From: Tepidibacter formicigenes DSM 15518
GTDB lineage: Bacteria; Bacillota; Clostridia; Peptostreptococcales; Peptostreptococcaceae
DNA: 64,000 nucleotides
NCBI RefSeq assembly: GCF_900142235.1
Contig: NZ_FRAE01000006.1
Span: forward strand, 32,811 to 96,810
Direction of reading: 5' to 3'
Positions 46,720 through 56,145 of this stretch are shown piece after piece (the stretch's first letter is position 1; every line of letters starts with the position of its first letter). The translations under genes and the position numbers were made by a program. The notes under the pieces were generated by a model, which was not told the DNA's origin, did not search any database, and saw only the letters and a program-made list of their open reading frames with translations.

Positions 46720-48336
46720 TTAAACATTTCTAACCATACATACACTCTTACCATAAAAAGCCATACCTATATGAACACAATCTTTTACATTATAATCATA
46801 TTTTTTCTTACTTATCTGATTTAGTCCTTCTTGAGCATCTTTTTGTAAATCTTTATCAGAATTAGACTTTTTTAGCTCAAATATTATAGGTTTTAATCCA
46901 GGTCTTTTAGGTTTTAAATATATATCGCTTCTACCTAGTCCCATCTCTAAATTTGAATGTAGATCGTATATATCTGTAACATGGAGCATAAGAGTGTTCA
47001 TAAACACGTGATATGCATATTCTTTCATATCATGATAGCTAAAATTATCTATTAACATTTTTTCTAATACTTTATTAAACATATCAAAATCCTGCTTTAT
47101 TAAAGATTGTCTCATTTTAGTTATAGTACTTCTACCATCTGAGAGTAAACAAGAATTTAACAGTTTATTTATTGCTATTCTTACTTCTTCATTTGGTATT
47201 TTAATATAACCTTCATTATAAGAAGTTTGTTGTTCTACAGTTAAATATCCAGAATTTATCATAAGTCCTATAAAAGTATCTAGATTTGATTCTTCAAATA
47301 TCATATTATCTACATCATAATTAATTAACACATTATCTTTTAATAGAACATCATTTAATAAAACTAAAGCATCTTCTCCTAAGTTTAATACTTTATCTAT
47401 TAATATCTCAGGATTGGCAGTGTTTACCCAATAAGGTTCTAAACTTGATTTATGAATGTAGCTTAATACCGACCAAGGATTGAACACTCTATTACTTGAA
47501 AACTTATATCCGTTATAATACTTTTTAACCTCTAAAGAGTAATCTATACCAAAATGCTTAAATAACTCTTTTACCTCTCTTTCTAATAATCCAAATCTAT
47601 TTGAAAACTTAGAAGAATTTACCGTGTATACAGTTAGATTATTTAAACCCGAAAATATATTATTTTTAGCTACTCTATTTATCCCTGTTAAAAGAGCTCT
47701 TTTTAAATACTCATTTCCTTTTAAACCTGATCCATAGAATACTGAAAAAAATGGTAACAAATCTTTATAATATCCGTACTCATATGCACTCAAAATAGGT
47801 GTATCATATTCATCTATTAATACAACTACATCTTTATTATACTTTGTATATAAGGCTTTACTCATATTTGCTATTGCATATTTTAAGTATTTTGTTGTAT
47901 CTGTATTTATCAGTTTATCTAATTCATACTGCTTTATTTCTTCTAATGTAAATAATTTGCTGCACTCTCTTACTATTTCATTGTGAATACTACTTATTAA
48001 ACCAGCTTTGTCTACTGACTTACAATCTTTGAAAGTTAAATATATTACAGGTGTATTATTTCTCATATCTTCTATATCTTTTGTCTGCCTTTTAGATATC
48101 TTTAAATCTTTAAATAAGTATCTATAATCACCACTTATATCTAAGAAATATTTTAACATACTCATATTTAAAGTTTTACCAAATCTTCTAGGTCTAGTTA
48201 TTAAAACTACCGAACTATCTTCTCTTAATATATCTATTATGAATTCACTTTTATCAACAAAATAATATCCACCTTCTATTAATTTTTTAAAATTATCTTC
48301 ACCTATGGGAAGTTTTTTCCTTTTATTCTCATTCAC
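46720..48336 (-). CDS. AAA-ATPase-like protein with PD-(D/E)XK nuclease domain (DUF1703 type)
   Basis: A 538-residue protein. The N-terminal P-loop is TRPRRFGKTLNMS (about residue 45) and Walker B is VVLIDEYDTPILS (about residue 175). A C-terminal PD-(D/E)XK domain has DIYLKP followed by IIFELKKS, giving the D...ExK pattern. This family is multicopy and accessory in Clostridia and Bacteroidetes; its function is unproven, with defence or mobile-element links suspected. GTG at 48336 is chosen because GGAGG stands 7 nt upstream. It lies between the tRNA-Leu remnant and a LexA-like remnant. Confidence 0.85.
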   Translation of the reverse strand: MNENKRKKLPIGEDNFKKLIEGGYYFVDKSEFIIDILREDSSVVLITRPRRFGKTLNMSMLKYFLDISGDYRYLFKDLKISKRQTKDIEDMRNNTPVIYLTFKDCKSVDKAGLISSIHNEIVRECSKLFTLEEIKQYELDKLINTDTTKYLKYAIANMSKALYTKYNKDVVVLIDEYDTPILSAYEYGYYKDLLPFFSVFYGSGLKGNEYLKRALLTGINRVAKNNIFSGLNNLTVYTVNSSKFSNRFGLLEREVKELFKHFGIDYSLEVKKYYNGYKFSSNRVFNPWSVLSYIHKSSLEPYWVNTANPEILIDKVLNLGEDALVLLNDVLLKDNVLINYDVDNMIFEESNLDTFIGLMINSGYLTVEQQTSYNEGYIKIPNEEVRIAINKLLNSCLLSDGRSTITKMRQSLIKQDFDMFNKVLEKMLIDNFSYHDMKEYAYHVFMNTLMLHVTDIYDLHSNLEMGLGRSDIYLKPKRPGLKPIIFELKKSNSDKDLQKDAQEGLNQISKKKYDYNVKDCVHIGMAFYGKSVCMVRNV

Positions 48337-48506
48337 AAAGACACCTCCTTTTCTAATATCACTCATTTTATTTAATCTATATAAAATATTATACAATATA
48401 ATATTGATTTTTAATCAATTTTATTTAACTTATTATTAATCATTTTAAGCCATGGATTTACCCATTCAAAATACAAGCTATTTTACTTATCATATCTTCA
48501 TATTCT

Positions 48507-48768
48507 TTAAATTAAGCCAAAACCATTTTCCCTTAAAAATATTTCAGCAGCTAATAAAACTTTATAATCCTTTTTATTAAACTTAATTTCTTCTTTTATT
48601 TCACCTTTAATTAATTCCATACCTTTTTGTGTAATAGAGATTGCTCTTGGATGAGTTTCTTCTTTATATAGAATATAGATATCCTTCCTTTTCAAACTTT
48701 TGCATATGTGAATGGACTGTAGAAGTTGATTTTAAATTAACAGCACTACATTTTTCTCTAAAGATATT
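48507..48768 (-). pseudogene. Broken LexA-type DNA-binding domain gene
   Basis: One frame encodes CSAVNLKSTSTVHSHMQKFE then EGYLYSI and stops near 48676. A second frame resumes at KEETHPRAISITQKG. Together they follow the LexA winged-helix signature (NLKSTSTVHSHL...EKGYI...PRAIEI). A one-base shift near ATATAAAG separates them. The N-terminal first helices and the LexA protease domain are missing, and the C-terminal 35 residues after ITQKG are not LexA-like. Confidence 0.75.
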
Positions 48769-49052
48769 ATAAATATAATTAAGGAAATAAATGATTATAA
48801 CATATTATCAATAATTGAGAACTTAAGTATACAATAAAAACTAACTTAGTAAAAAAAATTATTTATCTAGTTGATAATTTGTAAATTGAAGCTATATTAT
48901 AAATTTTTCTATTCTAATGCGAACGTAAGTCTATGGACTATTTTTTTTGCTTAATTTTATGTGTTGCACTTAATATGATAATCTATCAATTTTATATAAT
49001 TGCATTTTGGGGATTAGCAAATTGACTTTTTAAAGTGAAAGTCAAAAAATAG
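48769..49052. other. Intergenic, no gene seen
   Basis: AT-rich DNA between the LexA-like remnant and the tRNA-Leu terminator. It contains a TTGACTTT / AAAGTCAA hairpin at 49022-49046 but no supported gene. Confidence 0.4.
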
Positions 49053-49054
49053 AA

Positions 49055-49072
49055 AAAGACCTCTAGGTCTTT
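49055..49072 (-). terminator. tRNA-Leu(GAG) terminator
   Basis: AAAGACC / GGTCTTT stem immediately downstream of the tRNA, with T run on the minus strand. Confidence 0.65.
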
Positions 49073-49079
49073 ATATAAC

Positions 49080-49166
49080 TGGTGCGGAGAGTGGGACTTG
49101 AACCCACACGAGCATTCACTCACTACCCCCTCAAGATAGCGCGTCTGCCGATTCCGCCATCCCCGC
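49080..49166 (-). tRNA. tRNA-Leu(GAG)
   Basis: An 87-nt class II tRNA with encoded CCA. Acceptor GCGGGGA pairs with TCTCCGC, the T arm is GTGGGTTCAAGTCCCAC, and the long variable arm is of leucine type. The anticodon loop TTGAGGG gives anticodon GAG, which reads CUU/CUC. Confidence 0.95.
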
Positions 49167-49233
49167 ATATTAAATTCTCTAGTACTATTTTAATTGTTTT
49201 TTTTTATTAAGTCAATATTTTATTACTAGTGAA

Positions 49234-49257
49234 AAGGAAGCTTTTTCAAGCTTCCTT
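49234..49257 (-). terminator. Terminator of the peptide-binding protein gene
   Basis: Perfect AAGGAAGCTT / AAGCTTCCTT stem with 4-nt loop followed by TTTTC. Confidence 0.75.
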
Positions 49258-50809
49258 AATAGTTTACAAATATATTTTCAATTCCATTGTATATATTAAA
49301 ATCATTAGAATTTAATCTTCCTTTTATTTTATTGTTAAGTACTAGATTTTCATCTTTTACAAGCAAACTTATAAAAGGAAGATTTTCTTTTATATATTTT
49401 TGAAGTTCATAATAATTTTTAATCTTATCCTCTTCTTTCACTGAACTTAATAAATTTTGAACTAAAATATCCATATTAGGATCAACATAATTCGTGAAGT
49501 TAGTAACGTTATTAGGATAAAGAGCAAATGTAGGATCTGGAACTATAGGAAGCTTCCATCCAAGTAATGCCAAATCATATTCTCCTGTACGAAGCCTATT
49601 CAATATATCTTCCCATGAAAGCTCTAATACTTCTAACTTTATATTTAAATTTTCTAATTGTTCTTTAATTATATATGCAGTTTTTAACCTTTCAAAGTTT
49701 GTTTGATCAACAATAAGTGTAAACTTAATATCTTGAAATTGCGTTTTATCCAGGTATTCCTTAGCCTTATCTAAATTATGATTATAGTTTTTAATATTTT
49801 TATTATAGTATTTCGAATTAGAATTTAAAGGAAATTCAACAATTTCACCTTTTTTAAGATAAACTTCCTTTAATATTTTTTCTCTATCTATTATGTATGC
49901 AATTGCTTTTCTTAAATTTATATCCTTTATATATTCATTATTAAAATTTAAAGCCAGAAATTCATAGTCTTGTCCTCTATATTTTTTACTATCAAATCTC
50001 TTTGTTGGAAATTTTCCACTTATTATTTGATCTACCTCACAAATATCAGTTTCAAGTGATATAAGCATACTTTCTTGTGCTTCTTTATCTGGAACTATAA
50101 CCATTCTTATTTCATCTATATAAGGTTTTTCATCATAATAATTTTCATTTTTAACTAAATCTATGTATTTTCTTTTTTCATATTTATTTATTTTATACAT
50201 TCCAGATCCTATTAAATTATTTTCATCTAATTTTATATTATCTATACTTTGTCCATATAATTTATGATTTGGAAGTATAGGAAATATAAGATTTTCAAGT
50301 GAAAATGAATAAGGTTTTGTAAATACAATATTAAAACTATTATCAGATACTATATCTACAGAATATATATTTGAAACTAAAGGATAATAGGGACTTTCAC
50401 TAAGTGTTTTTAATAAACCAACTGTAAACTTGACATCTTGAGAAGTTAGTTTCACTCCATCATGCCATGTTATATTATCCTTTAAATTTATATTTAAAAT
50501 CATACCATCATCTAAAAAACTATAGTTATCTACAAGCTTTGAAACTATATTGTAGTTTTCATCTAATGTAAATAAACTGTCATATACTAATTTTAAAGCT
50601 TGATCTAAAGATTTTTCTTTATTTAAAAGAGGATTTAAAGTTTTAAATTCAACTACAGAAATACTTATCTTCCCACCTTCTTTAGGTATTAAATTTTCTG
50701 GTTGTAAATTTGCTTTTTCTAAATGACTATTTAATTCCTTATCATCTGCACTACATCCAAAAAGAAAAATGATAGTAATTAAAAGAAAAATAATTCTTAA
50801 TTTTTTCAT
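49256..50809 (-). CDS. Oligopeptide/dipeptide-type ABC substrate-binding lipoprotein
   Basis: A 517-residue family 5 solute-binding protein. The signal peptide ends in lipobox LFGC with the lipidated cysteine near residue 19. It has the family segments LVYDSLFTLDENYN, WHDGVKLTSQDVKFT and LRKAIAYIIDREKI. The ligand may be peptides or nickel-type complexes. ATG 50809 has a GAGGAG site and starts inside the 3' end of the upstream transglycosylase gene. No permease genes are adjacent, so the partner transporter is elsewhere. Confidence 0.9.
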   Translation of the reverse strand: MKKLRIIFLLITIIFLFGCSADDKELNSHLEKANLQPENLIPKEGGKISISVVEFKTLNPLLNKEKSLDQALKLVYDSLFTLDENYNIVSKLVDNYSFLDDGMILNINLKDNITWHDGVKLTSQDVKFTVGLLKTLSESPYYPLVSNIYSVDIVSDNSFNIVFTKPYSFSLENLIFPILPNHKLYGQSIDNIKLDENNLIGSGMYKINKYEKRKYIDLVKNENYYDEKPYIDEIRMVIVPDKEAQESMLISLETDICEVDQIISGKFPTKRFDSKKYRGQDYEFLALNFNNEYIKDINLRKAIAYIIDREKILKEVYLKKGEIVEFPLNSNSKYYNKNIKNYNHNLDKAKEYLDKTQFQDIKFTLIVDQTNFERLKTAYIIKEQLENLNIKLEVLELSWEDILNRLRTGEYDLALLGWKLPIVPDPTFALYPNNVTNFTNYVDPNMDILVQNLLSSVKEEDKIKNYYELQKYIKENLPFISLLVKDENLVLNNKIKGRLNSNDFNIYNGIENIFVNY

Positions 50810-51365
50810 TAGTTTCTCCTCTTTTCTCATAGAGAATTTTATATATTTTATGATATTTTTTTACTTTATTAACATAATTCTTTGTTTCTTTAAAAGGGAT
50901 ATTAGTTAAATTTATTCCATTATAGCTATATCTATCATCCTTAAGCCACTTATCTACATTTCCAGAGCCACCATTATACGCAGCTATAACTAAATCTATA
51001 TCTTCAAATTGCTCAAAAAGTTTATTTATATACCAGCATCCTATTTTTATATTTACTTGAGGGTCAAAAATATTAGAATTTTCTATATTAAGGTCCTCCA
51101 TGGCCCATTTTTGTGTTCCTTCACTAATTTGCATAAGTCCCTTTGCTTCTTTTGAGGACTTTGCATAAGGAAAAAACTTACTTTCTGTTTTTATTATAGC
51201 AAAAACTAAATATGGATCTATATTATACTCCTTTGAATATTCATATACATATTCTTCATAGTGAGTAGGATATATTATTTGTAAAAAATTTTTTATATTA
51301 AGCACTCCCCCTATAATTAAACAAACAGTAATTATACAAACAATAAAAGAACTTTTTCTATTCAA
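50751..51365 (-). CDS. Membrane-anchored lytic transglycosylase (SLT domain)
   Basis: A 204-residue protein with an N-terminal hydrophobic helix and an SLT domain: catalytic glutamate in IIKTESKFFPYA, then EAKGLMQISEGT and VIAAYNGGSGNVDKWL. It belongs to the group of short Slt proteins that follow coaE in many Clostridia. The start is TTG with GGAGG upstream, 8 nt inside coaE. The last 20 or so residues after YEKRGE overlap the following lipoprotein gene in another frame by 59 nt. Confidence 0.9.
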   Translation of the reverse strand: MNRKSSFIVCIITVCLIIGGVLNIKNFLQIIYPTHYEEYVYEYSKEYNIDPYLVFAIIKTESKFFPYAKSSKEAKGLMQISEGTQKWAMEDLNIENSNIFDPQVNIKIGCWYINKLFEQFEDIDLVIAAYNGGSGNVDKWLKDDRYSYNGINLTNIPFKETKNYVNKVKKYHKIYKILYEKRGETNEKIKNYFSFNYYHFSFWM

Positions 51366-51960
51366 CTCTTATGTCCTCCAAGTTATCTAAAAATTTTTCT
51401 ATCTCCATTTTAAGTTCATCCATTGTATACGAATTATCTATTATATAATCTGCATATTTTTTCTTTTCATCTACACTCATTTGAACCTTTATTCTTGAAA
51501 CAGCCTCTTCTCTTGATATCTTATCCCTACTCATTATTCTTTTTATTTGAGCTTCTTCATTGCATATAATAAGTAAAACTAAATCCACCATATAATTTAA
51601 ATTTGCTTCTATAAGAAGGGGAGCATCAACTATTATTATTTTTTCCCCTAAATCTTTATAGAAATTTATTTTTTCCTCTATTTCTTCCTTTATCTTTGGA
51701 TGAGTTATAGAGTTTAACTTTATAAGTTTGTCTTCATCAGAAAAAACAATACTTCCTAATTTTTTTCTGTTTAAACTCCCATCTGAATTTTTAATATCAT
51801 CTCCAAAATAAGTAAAAATTTCTTGAAGAGTATTTCCTCTATTTAATATTTCTCTTGAAATTTTATCAGCATCAATTATTTTTATATTTTTTTCAATAAG
51901 CATGTTAGATACTGTGCTTTTCCCACTGCCTATTGAACCTGTAAGACCTATTACTTTCAT
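51358..51960 (-). CDS. coaE: Dephospho-CoA kinase
   Basis: A 200-residue enzyme that phosphorylates dephospho-CoA in the last step of CoA synthesis. P-loop GLTGSIGSGKST is at residues 5-16, with DADKISREI and the VDAPLLIEA segment downstream. Follows polA by 8 nt, the common polA-coaE order in Firmicutes. Confidence 0.96.
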   Translation of the reverse strand: MKVIGLTGSIGSGKSTVSNMLIEKNIKIIDADKISREILNRGNTLQEIFTYFGDDIKNSDGSLNRKKLGSIVFSDEDKLIKLNSITHPKIKEEIEEKINFYKDLGEKIIIVDAPLLIEANLNYMVDLVLLIICNEEAQIKRIMSRDKISREEAVSRIKVQMSVDEKKKYADYIIDNSYTMDELKMEIEKFLDNLEDIRVE

Positions 51961-51968
51961 AATTTCAC

Positions 51969-54611
51969 CTACTTAGTTTCATACCATGATTTTCCTGAAT
52001 TTAAATCTACCTTTAAAGGTACAGTAAGTTCTACCGCTTTTTCCATTTCAGTTTTTAATATATCCTTTACTACATCTACTTCATCTTCATGTGCTTCGAT
52101 AATAAGTTCATCATGAACTTGAAGAATCAATTTAGACTTTAAATTTTTTTCATTTAATTTATTAAATACACTTACCATGGCAATTTTTATAACATCTGCA
52201 GCACTTCCTTGAATAGGAGTGTTCATTGCAAGTCTTTTTCCTAAATTTTTAACAACAAAGTTTTTAGAATTAATTTCTGGAATATATCTTCTTCTATTTA
52301 AAATAGTTGTTACATATCCATCTTTTTTAGCATCATCTACTACTCTTTCCATATACTCTTTTACCTTAGGATATTTGTTAAAATAGCTATCTATATATTC
52401 TTTTGCTTTTTTAACAGATATACTTAAATTTTGAGATAATCCAAAGTCACTAATTCCATATACTATACCAAAGTTTACAGCTTTTGCAGCACTTCTCATT
52501 TCACTTGTAACATCTTTAATATCTACATTAAAAACTTTAGCAGCAGTACTTGTATGAATATCTTCCTCACTTAAAAACGCATTAATTAAATCTTTATCTT
52601 CACTTATATGAGCAAGTACTCTAAGCTCTATTTGAGAATAATCTGCATCTAAAAGAGTATAATTTTCCTTAGAAATAAATACTTTTCTTAAATTTCTACC
52701 CATTTCAAGTCTTACAGGTATATTTTGAAGATTAGGCTCAGTTGATGAAATTCTACCTGTAGTTGTAATAGTTTGATTAAAGGATGAATGTATTCTACCA
52801 CTTCTTTTATTAATTATATTAAGTAAACCATCTACATATGTAGTTTTTAACTTAACTATTTGTCTATACTCAGAAATTTTTTCTATTATTGGATGTTCAT
52901 TCTTTAATTTTTCAAGAACCTCAGCATTTGTAGAATATCCTGTTTTAGTCTTTTTAATTATAGGTAAATTTAATTTTTCAAATAAAACTACTCCTAACTG
53001 CTTAGGTGAATTTATATTAAATTCTTCTCCAGCTAAATTATATATATCATTTTGTAAATTATTTATTAATAATGTATATTCTTCTTTTAAATCTTCAAGT
53101 TTTTTAACATCTACTTTAAACCCTTCATGCTCCATATATCCTAAAACTTCAATTAGTGGAATTTCAACATTATAAAAAAGAGTTTCCATCTTATATTCTT
53201 TTATTTTATCTTCCATTTTATCTTTTACATTAACAACTACATTTAAAATACTGCTAAAATAATTTGTTAATGTATTTTCATCTAAGTCTTCATATTTTTT
53301 AGCCTTTTTGCCTTTTCCTAGAAGTTCTTCTTCAGAAATTACTTTTCTACCTATATACTTTGCTGCAATATTATCATAAGAATAATTTGAACTAGTTGCA
53401 TCTATTAAATATTCTGCTATAACTATATCAAAATTTATATTTTTAAGATTTATATCATAATTTCTAAGAGCTATATAATCTTCTTTTAATTTATATCCAT
53501 ACTTTTTAATATCCTTAGACTCTAATACTTCTTTTAGCTTTAAAATACCTTCTTTTTCTTTTATATAATAAATATTTTCTCCATCTAATGTTATAAATAA
53601 GTAAATTATATTTTCATCTAAAAGTTCCCCTTCTTTTGATACCGTTTTGAATGTCATATATTTTTTATTCTTTATTTCATCTATTAGCTCGTCCATTTCT
53701 TTGAAAGACAAATATTTTACATTTAAATCTACACTTTCTCTATTTCCTTGATTACTGTTTATTCTTCCTATTAAACTGTTAAATCCGAATTTGTTAAAAA
53801 GCTTTATTATTTTTTCTTCATCATATTCTTCTAATTTTAAATCATCTACATCTATTTCTACAGGTATATTTCTAATTATAGTTGCAAGACGTTTACTCAT
53901 TAGAGCAATATCTATATTTTCCTCTATCTTCTTTTTTACACTTCCCTTTAGTTTATCAGTATTTTGTATTAAATTCTCTATACTTTCAAATTCCTTTAAA
54001 AGTTTTATTCCTGTTTTTTCACCAATTCCAGGAACCCCTGGTATATTATCAGATTTATCTCCCATAAGGCCTTTAAGATCTATAAATTGATCTGGTGTTA
54101 ATTCATATCTTTTTAAAACCTCATTATAATCATATTCTTCAAGTTCACTAAGTCCTTTTCTAGTTATTAAAACTTTTGTATTATCTGAAGCAAGCTGAAT
54201 TGCATCTTTATCTCCTGTAACTATAAAAACTTCAAAGCCTTCTTTTTCTGCAAACTGTGATACTGTACCTATTATATCATCTGCTTCAAAACCTTCTATT
54301 TCAAGTCTATGTATCTTAAATGCATCTAAAAGCTCTTTTAAAGGTTGAACTTGAACTCTTAATTCATCAGGCATTTTCTTTCTTCCGGCTTTATAGTCTT
54401 CATATTGTTTATGTCTAAATGTTGGAGCTTTTAAATCAAATGCCACACTTATATGAGTTGGATTATAATTATCTATTATTTTAAATAACATTGTTGTAAA
54501 TCCATATATAGCATTTGTATGTAATCCTTCTTTATTCATAAGATCTGGAAGAGCATAAAAAGCCCTATTCATAAGGGAATTTCCATCTATTATAACAAGT
54601 CTTTTATCCAA
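51969..54611 (-). CDS. polA: DNA polymerase I
   Basis: About 880 residues. The 5'-3' exonuclease domain (residues 1-290) has FEADDIIGT and GLMGDKSDNIPGVPGIGEKT. A middle domain lacks the DxE metal ligands of a working 3'-5' exonuclease, so proofreading is probably absent, as in other Firmicutes Pol I. The polymerase has motif A DYSQIELRVLAH, motif B RSAAKAVNFGIVYG and motif C VHDELI. I favour the TTG at 54611, 8-9 nt after AGGAG, over the GTG at 54620, which overlaps the ribosome site. Confidence 0.96.
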   Translation of the reverse strand: MDKRLVIIDGNSLMNRAFYALPDLMNKEGLHTNAIYGFTTMLFKIIDNYNPTHISVAFDLKAPTFRHKQYEDYKAGRKKMPDELRVQVQPLKELLDAFKIHRLEIEGFEADDIIGTVSQFAEKEGFEVFIVTGDKDAIQLASDNTKVLITRKGLSELEEYDYNEVLKRYELTPDQFIDLKGLMGDKSDNIPGVPGIGEKTGIKLLKEFESIENLIQNTDKLKGSVKKKIEENIDIALMSKRLATIIRNIPVEIDVDDLKLEEYDEEKIIKLFNKFGFNSLIGRINSNQGNRESVDLNVKYLSFKEMDELIDEIKNKKYMTFKTVSKEGELLDENIIYLFITLDGENIYYIKEKEGILKLKEVLESKDIKKYGYKLKEDYIALRNYDINLKNINFDIVIAEYLIDATSSNYSYDNIAAKYIGRKVISEEELLGKGKKAKKYEDLDENTLTNYFSSILNVVVNVKDKMEDKIKEYKMETLFYNVEIPLIEVLGYMEHEGFKVDVKKLEDLKEEYTLLINNLQNDIYNLAGEEFNINSPKQLGVVLFEKLNLPIIKKTKTGYSTNAEVLEKLKNEHPIIEKISEYRQIVKLKTTYVDGLLNIINKRSGRIHSSFNQTITTTGRISSTEPNLQNIPVRLEMGRNLRKVFISKENYTLLDADYSQIELRVLAHISEDKDLINAFLSEEDIHTSTAAKVFNVDIKDVTSEMRSAAKAVNFGIVYGISDFGLSQNLSISVKKAKEYIDSYFNKYPKVKEYMERVVDDAKKDGYVTTILNRRRYIPEINSKNFVVKNLGKRLAMNTPIQGSAADVIKIAMVSVFNKLNEKNLKSKLILQVHDELIIEAHEDEVDVVKDILKTEMEKAVELTVPLKVDLNSGKSWYETK

Positions 54612-54725
54612 TATAATCACTCCTAAATTTATATACCTTATTCTTATGTATTATAACAGAAAAAAAAGAGGGTAAAAAGGGTATTGAAAATTTTTTACTT
54701 TTATGATAATATTTCTTTATGATTA

Positions 54726-54812
54726 GCCGGTGTGCTGGAATCGGCAGACGGGGCGGACTCAAAATCCGTTGTCAGCAATGACGTGTGGGTTCAAGTCCCA
54801 CCACCGGCACCA
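54726..54812 (+). tRNA. tRNA-Leu(CAA)
   Basis: An 87-nt class II tRNA with encoded CCA. Acceptor GCCGGTG pairs with CACCGGC, the T arm is GTGGGTTCAAGTCCCAC, and the variable arm is long. The anticodon loop CTCAAAA gives anticodon CAA, which reads UUG. Confidence 0.95.
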
Positions 54813-54824
54813 TTTAAGAATTTT

Positions 54825-54863
54825 AAAAGGGTATTAACAAGATTCACTTGTTAATACCCTTTT
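54825..54863. terminator. Bidirectional terminator, tRNA-Leu(CAA) and AlbA_2 gene
   Basis: Perfect 17-bp stem AAAAGGGTATTAACAAG with 5-nt loop between the convergent tRNA and regulator gene, with a T-rich tail on the plus strand. Confidence 0.8.
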
Positions 54864-56002
54864 ATTTTTACACCTGGAAGTATAACTCTAAATAAGTTTC
54901 TTTTATATATATTAAAAAATCTTACATTGCCTATTTCTTCAAAAGATTTTTTAATTCTATTAAATCCCATTCCACTTCCTAAAAATCTCATTTTATCATC
55001 TAATATTAAAAGCCTTTGATATATCCAATTATTCCTTCTACTCGGATTCTTTTCTTTGAAAATGGAATTTATTGTATCTTCCATCATTAAAATACCAGGA
55101 TTGTTTACTTCTACCTTATTTTTTCCTAAGTAAATAACTATTTCTCTACTTAAATCAAAGTAGTCTCTATGTACTAGGCTATTTCTTATACACTCATATA
55201 ATCCTTCTATAGGATAATTATAGTATTTTAATGTATTTTTTAAATAGAACTCAACTTCATCAAGCATATAAATTATATTTCCATGAAAAATTTTAACTAT
55301 ACTTTCTTTATCTAATTCATTAATAACTCTTATAGAAGAACTCAATATATATCTTTGAGGATGCTTTCCAAATACCAAAAGTCCACCTAAGCTAGGACTA
55401 TATTTTCCTTCTTCTGTTTTTACACATATTCCTAAATTTTCAAGAAGCTCAAGAGATATTTCTTCCTTTATGTTTATTTTTTTACAATAGTTATATACTA
55501 ATCTATAATCTATTTCATCTATATTACTTTCAAATATAGGCATCATCTCTAGGCTTATAATTCCACTTTCATCAAACATTAAAGCAACTTCATATCTTCT
55601 TGCTACATCAGTTGTAGATCCTCTTCTTATATAAAAAGTTCCATTTTGCCTTAATTGATGAGGTCTTTGATAGCTTTTAAATATTGTTAATATTCCTAAT
55701 GTTTTTCCTTCATATTCTACATACTCCATTCTTATAGGTACTGGTGGATCTATTCTGTTTGATAATATTTGTTGTATCTTTTCTTCTATATACTCATCTT
55801 TTTCTATTCCTATTATCTTTTTTGTTTTATCTTCTACTCCAAATATTATATATCCTCTTCCTCCATGAGTATTTGCAATTGCAGCAATATCTTTAGCTAA
55901 TTCTTTCTTTTCTCCATTAGTGTTTAAGCTTATTTTTAATTTGTAATCAAGCTTCGCTCCCTCTGGCTTTTTTAAAAGGGATGATAGTTTACTTTTATCC
56001 AT
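54851..56002 (-). CDS. AlbA_2-domain ATP-binding regulator
   Basis: A 383-residue protein with an N-terminal AlbA_2 (Schlafen-like) domain (KLDYKLKIS, IAAIANTHGGRGYIIFGVED). A C-terminal part follows resembling the ATP-binding HATPase_c_4 region (YECIRNSLVHRDYFDLSREIVIY). Proteins of this layout are usually called putative transcriptional regulators; target unknown. No mobile-element gene is adjacent. Good GAGGTGAT site before the ATG. Confidence 0.85.
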   Translation of the reverse strand: MDKSKLSSLLKKPEGAKLDYKLKISLNTNGEKKELAKDIAAIANTHGGRGYIIFGVEDKTKKIIGIEKDEYIEEKIQQILSNRIDPPVPIRMEYVEYEGKTLGILTIFKSYQRPHQLRQNGTFYIRRGSTTDVARRYEVALMFDESGIISLEMMPIFESNIDEIDYRLVYNYCKKINIKEEISLELLENLGICVKTEEGKYSPSLGGLLVFGKHPQRYILSSSIRVINELDKESIVKIFHGNIIYMLDEVEFYLKNTLKYYNYPIEGLYECIRNSLVHRDYFDLSREIVIYLGKNKVEVNNPGILMMEDTINSIFKEKNPSRRNNWIYQRLLILDDKMRFLGSGMGFNRIKKSFEEIGNVRFFNIYKRNLFRVILPGVKIKGY

Positions 56003-56145
56003 TACATCACCTCATAATTCCCTTTTTACAAAATATGTTGATTTTTACTATATTATAACTATATGATATAATTATAATATATTTATTTTTTCTTTTAAAA
56101 CACTTGTTAATTCAATAAAATACATAATTTAAGCGGGGAGATAAA

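Noticed and set aside
46685..48488. Weakly similar CCATGG-containing segments on both sides of the AAA/PD-(D/E)XK gene
   Set aside because: Only about 75 percent similar over 38 nt with gaps; too weak to call flanking repeats.
48920..48932. CGAACGTAAGTCT as a possible LexA box near the LexA-like remnant
   Set aside because: Only one half matches the Firmicutes SOS box and no start codon of a functional gene follows.
54851..56002. AlbA_2 gene next to tRNA-Leu(CAA) as a genomic island
   Set aside because: The tRNA has no partial copy nearby, the gene is convergent with it, and no integrase or composition change is visible.
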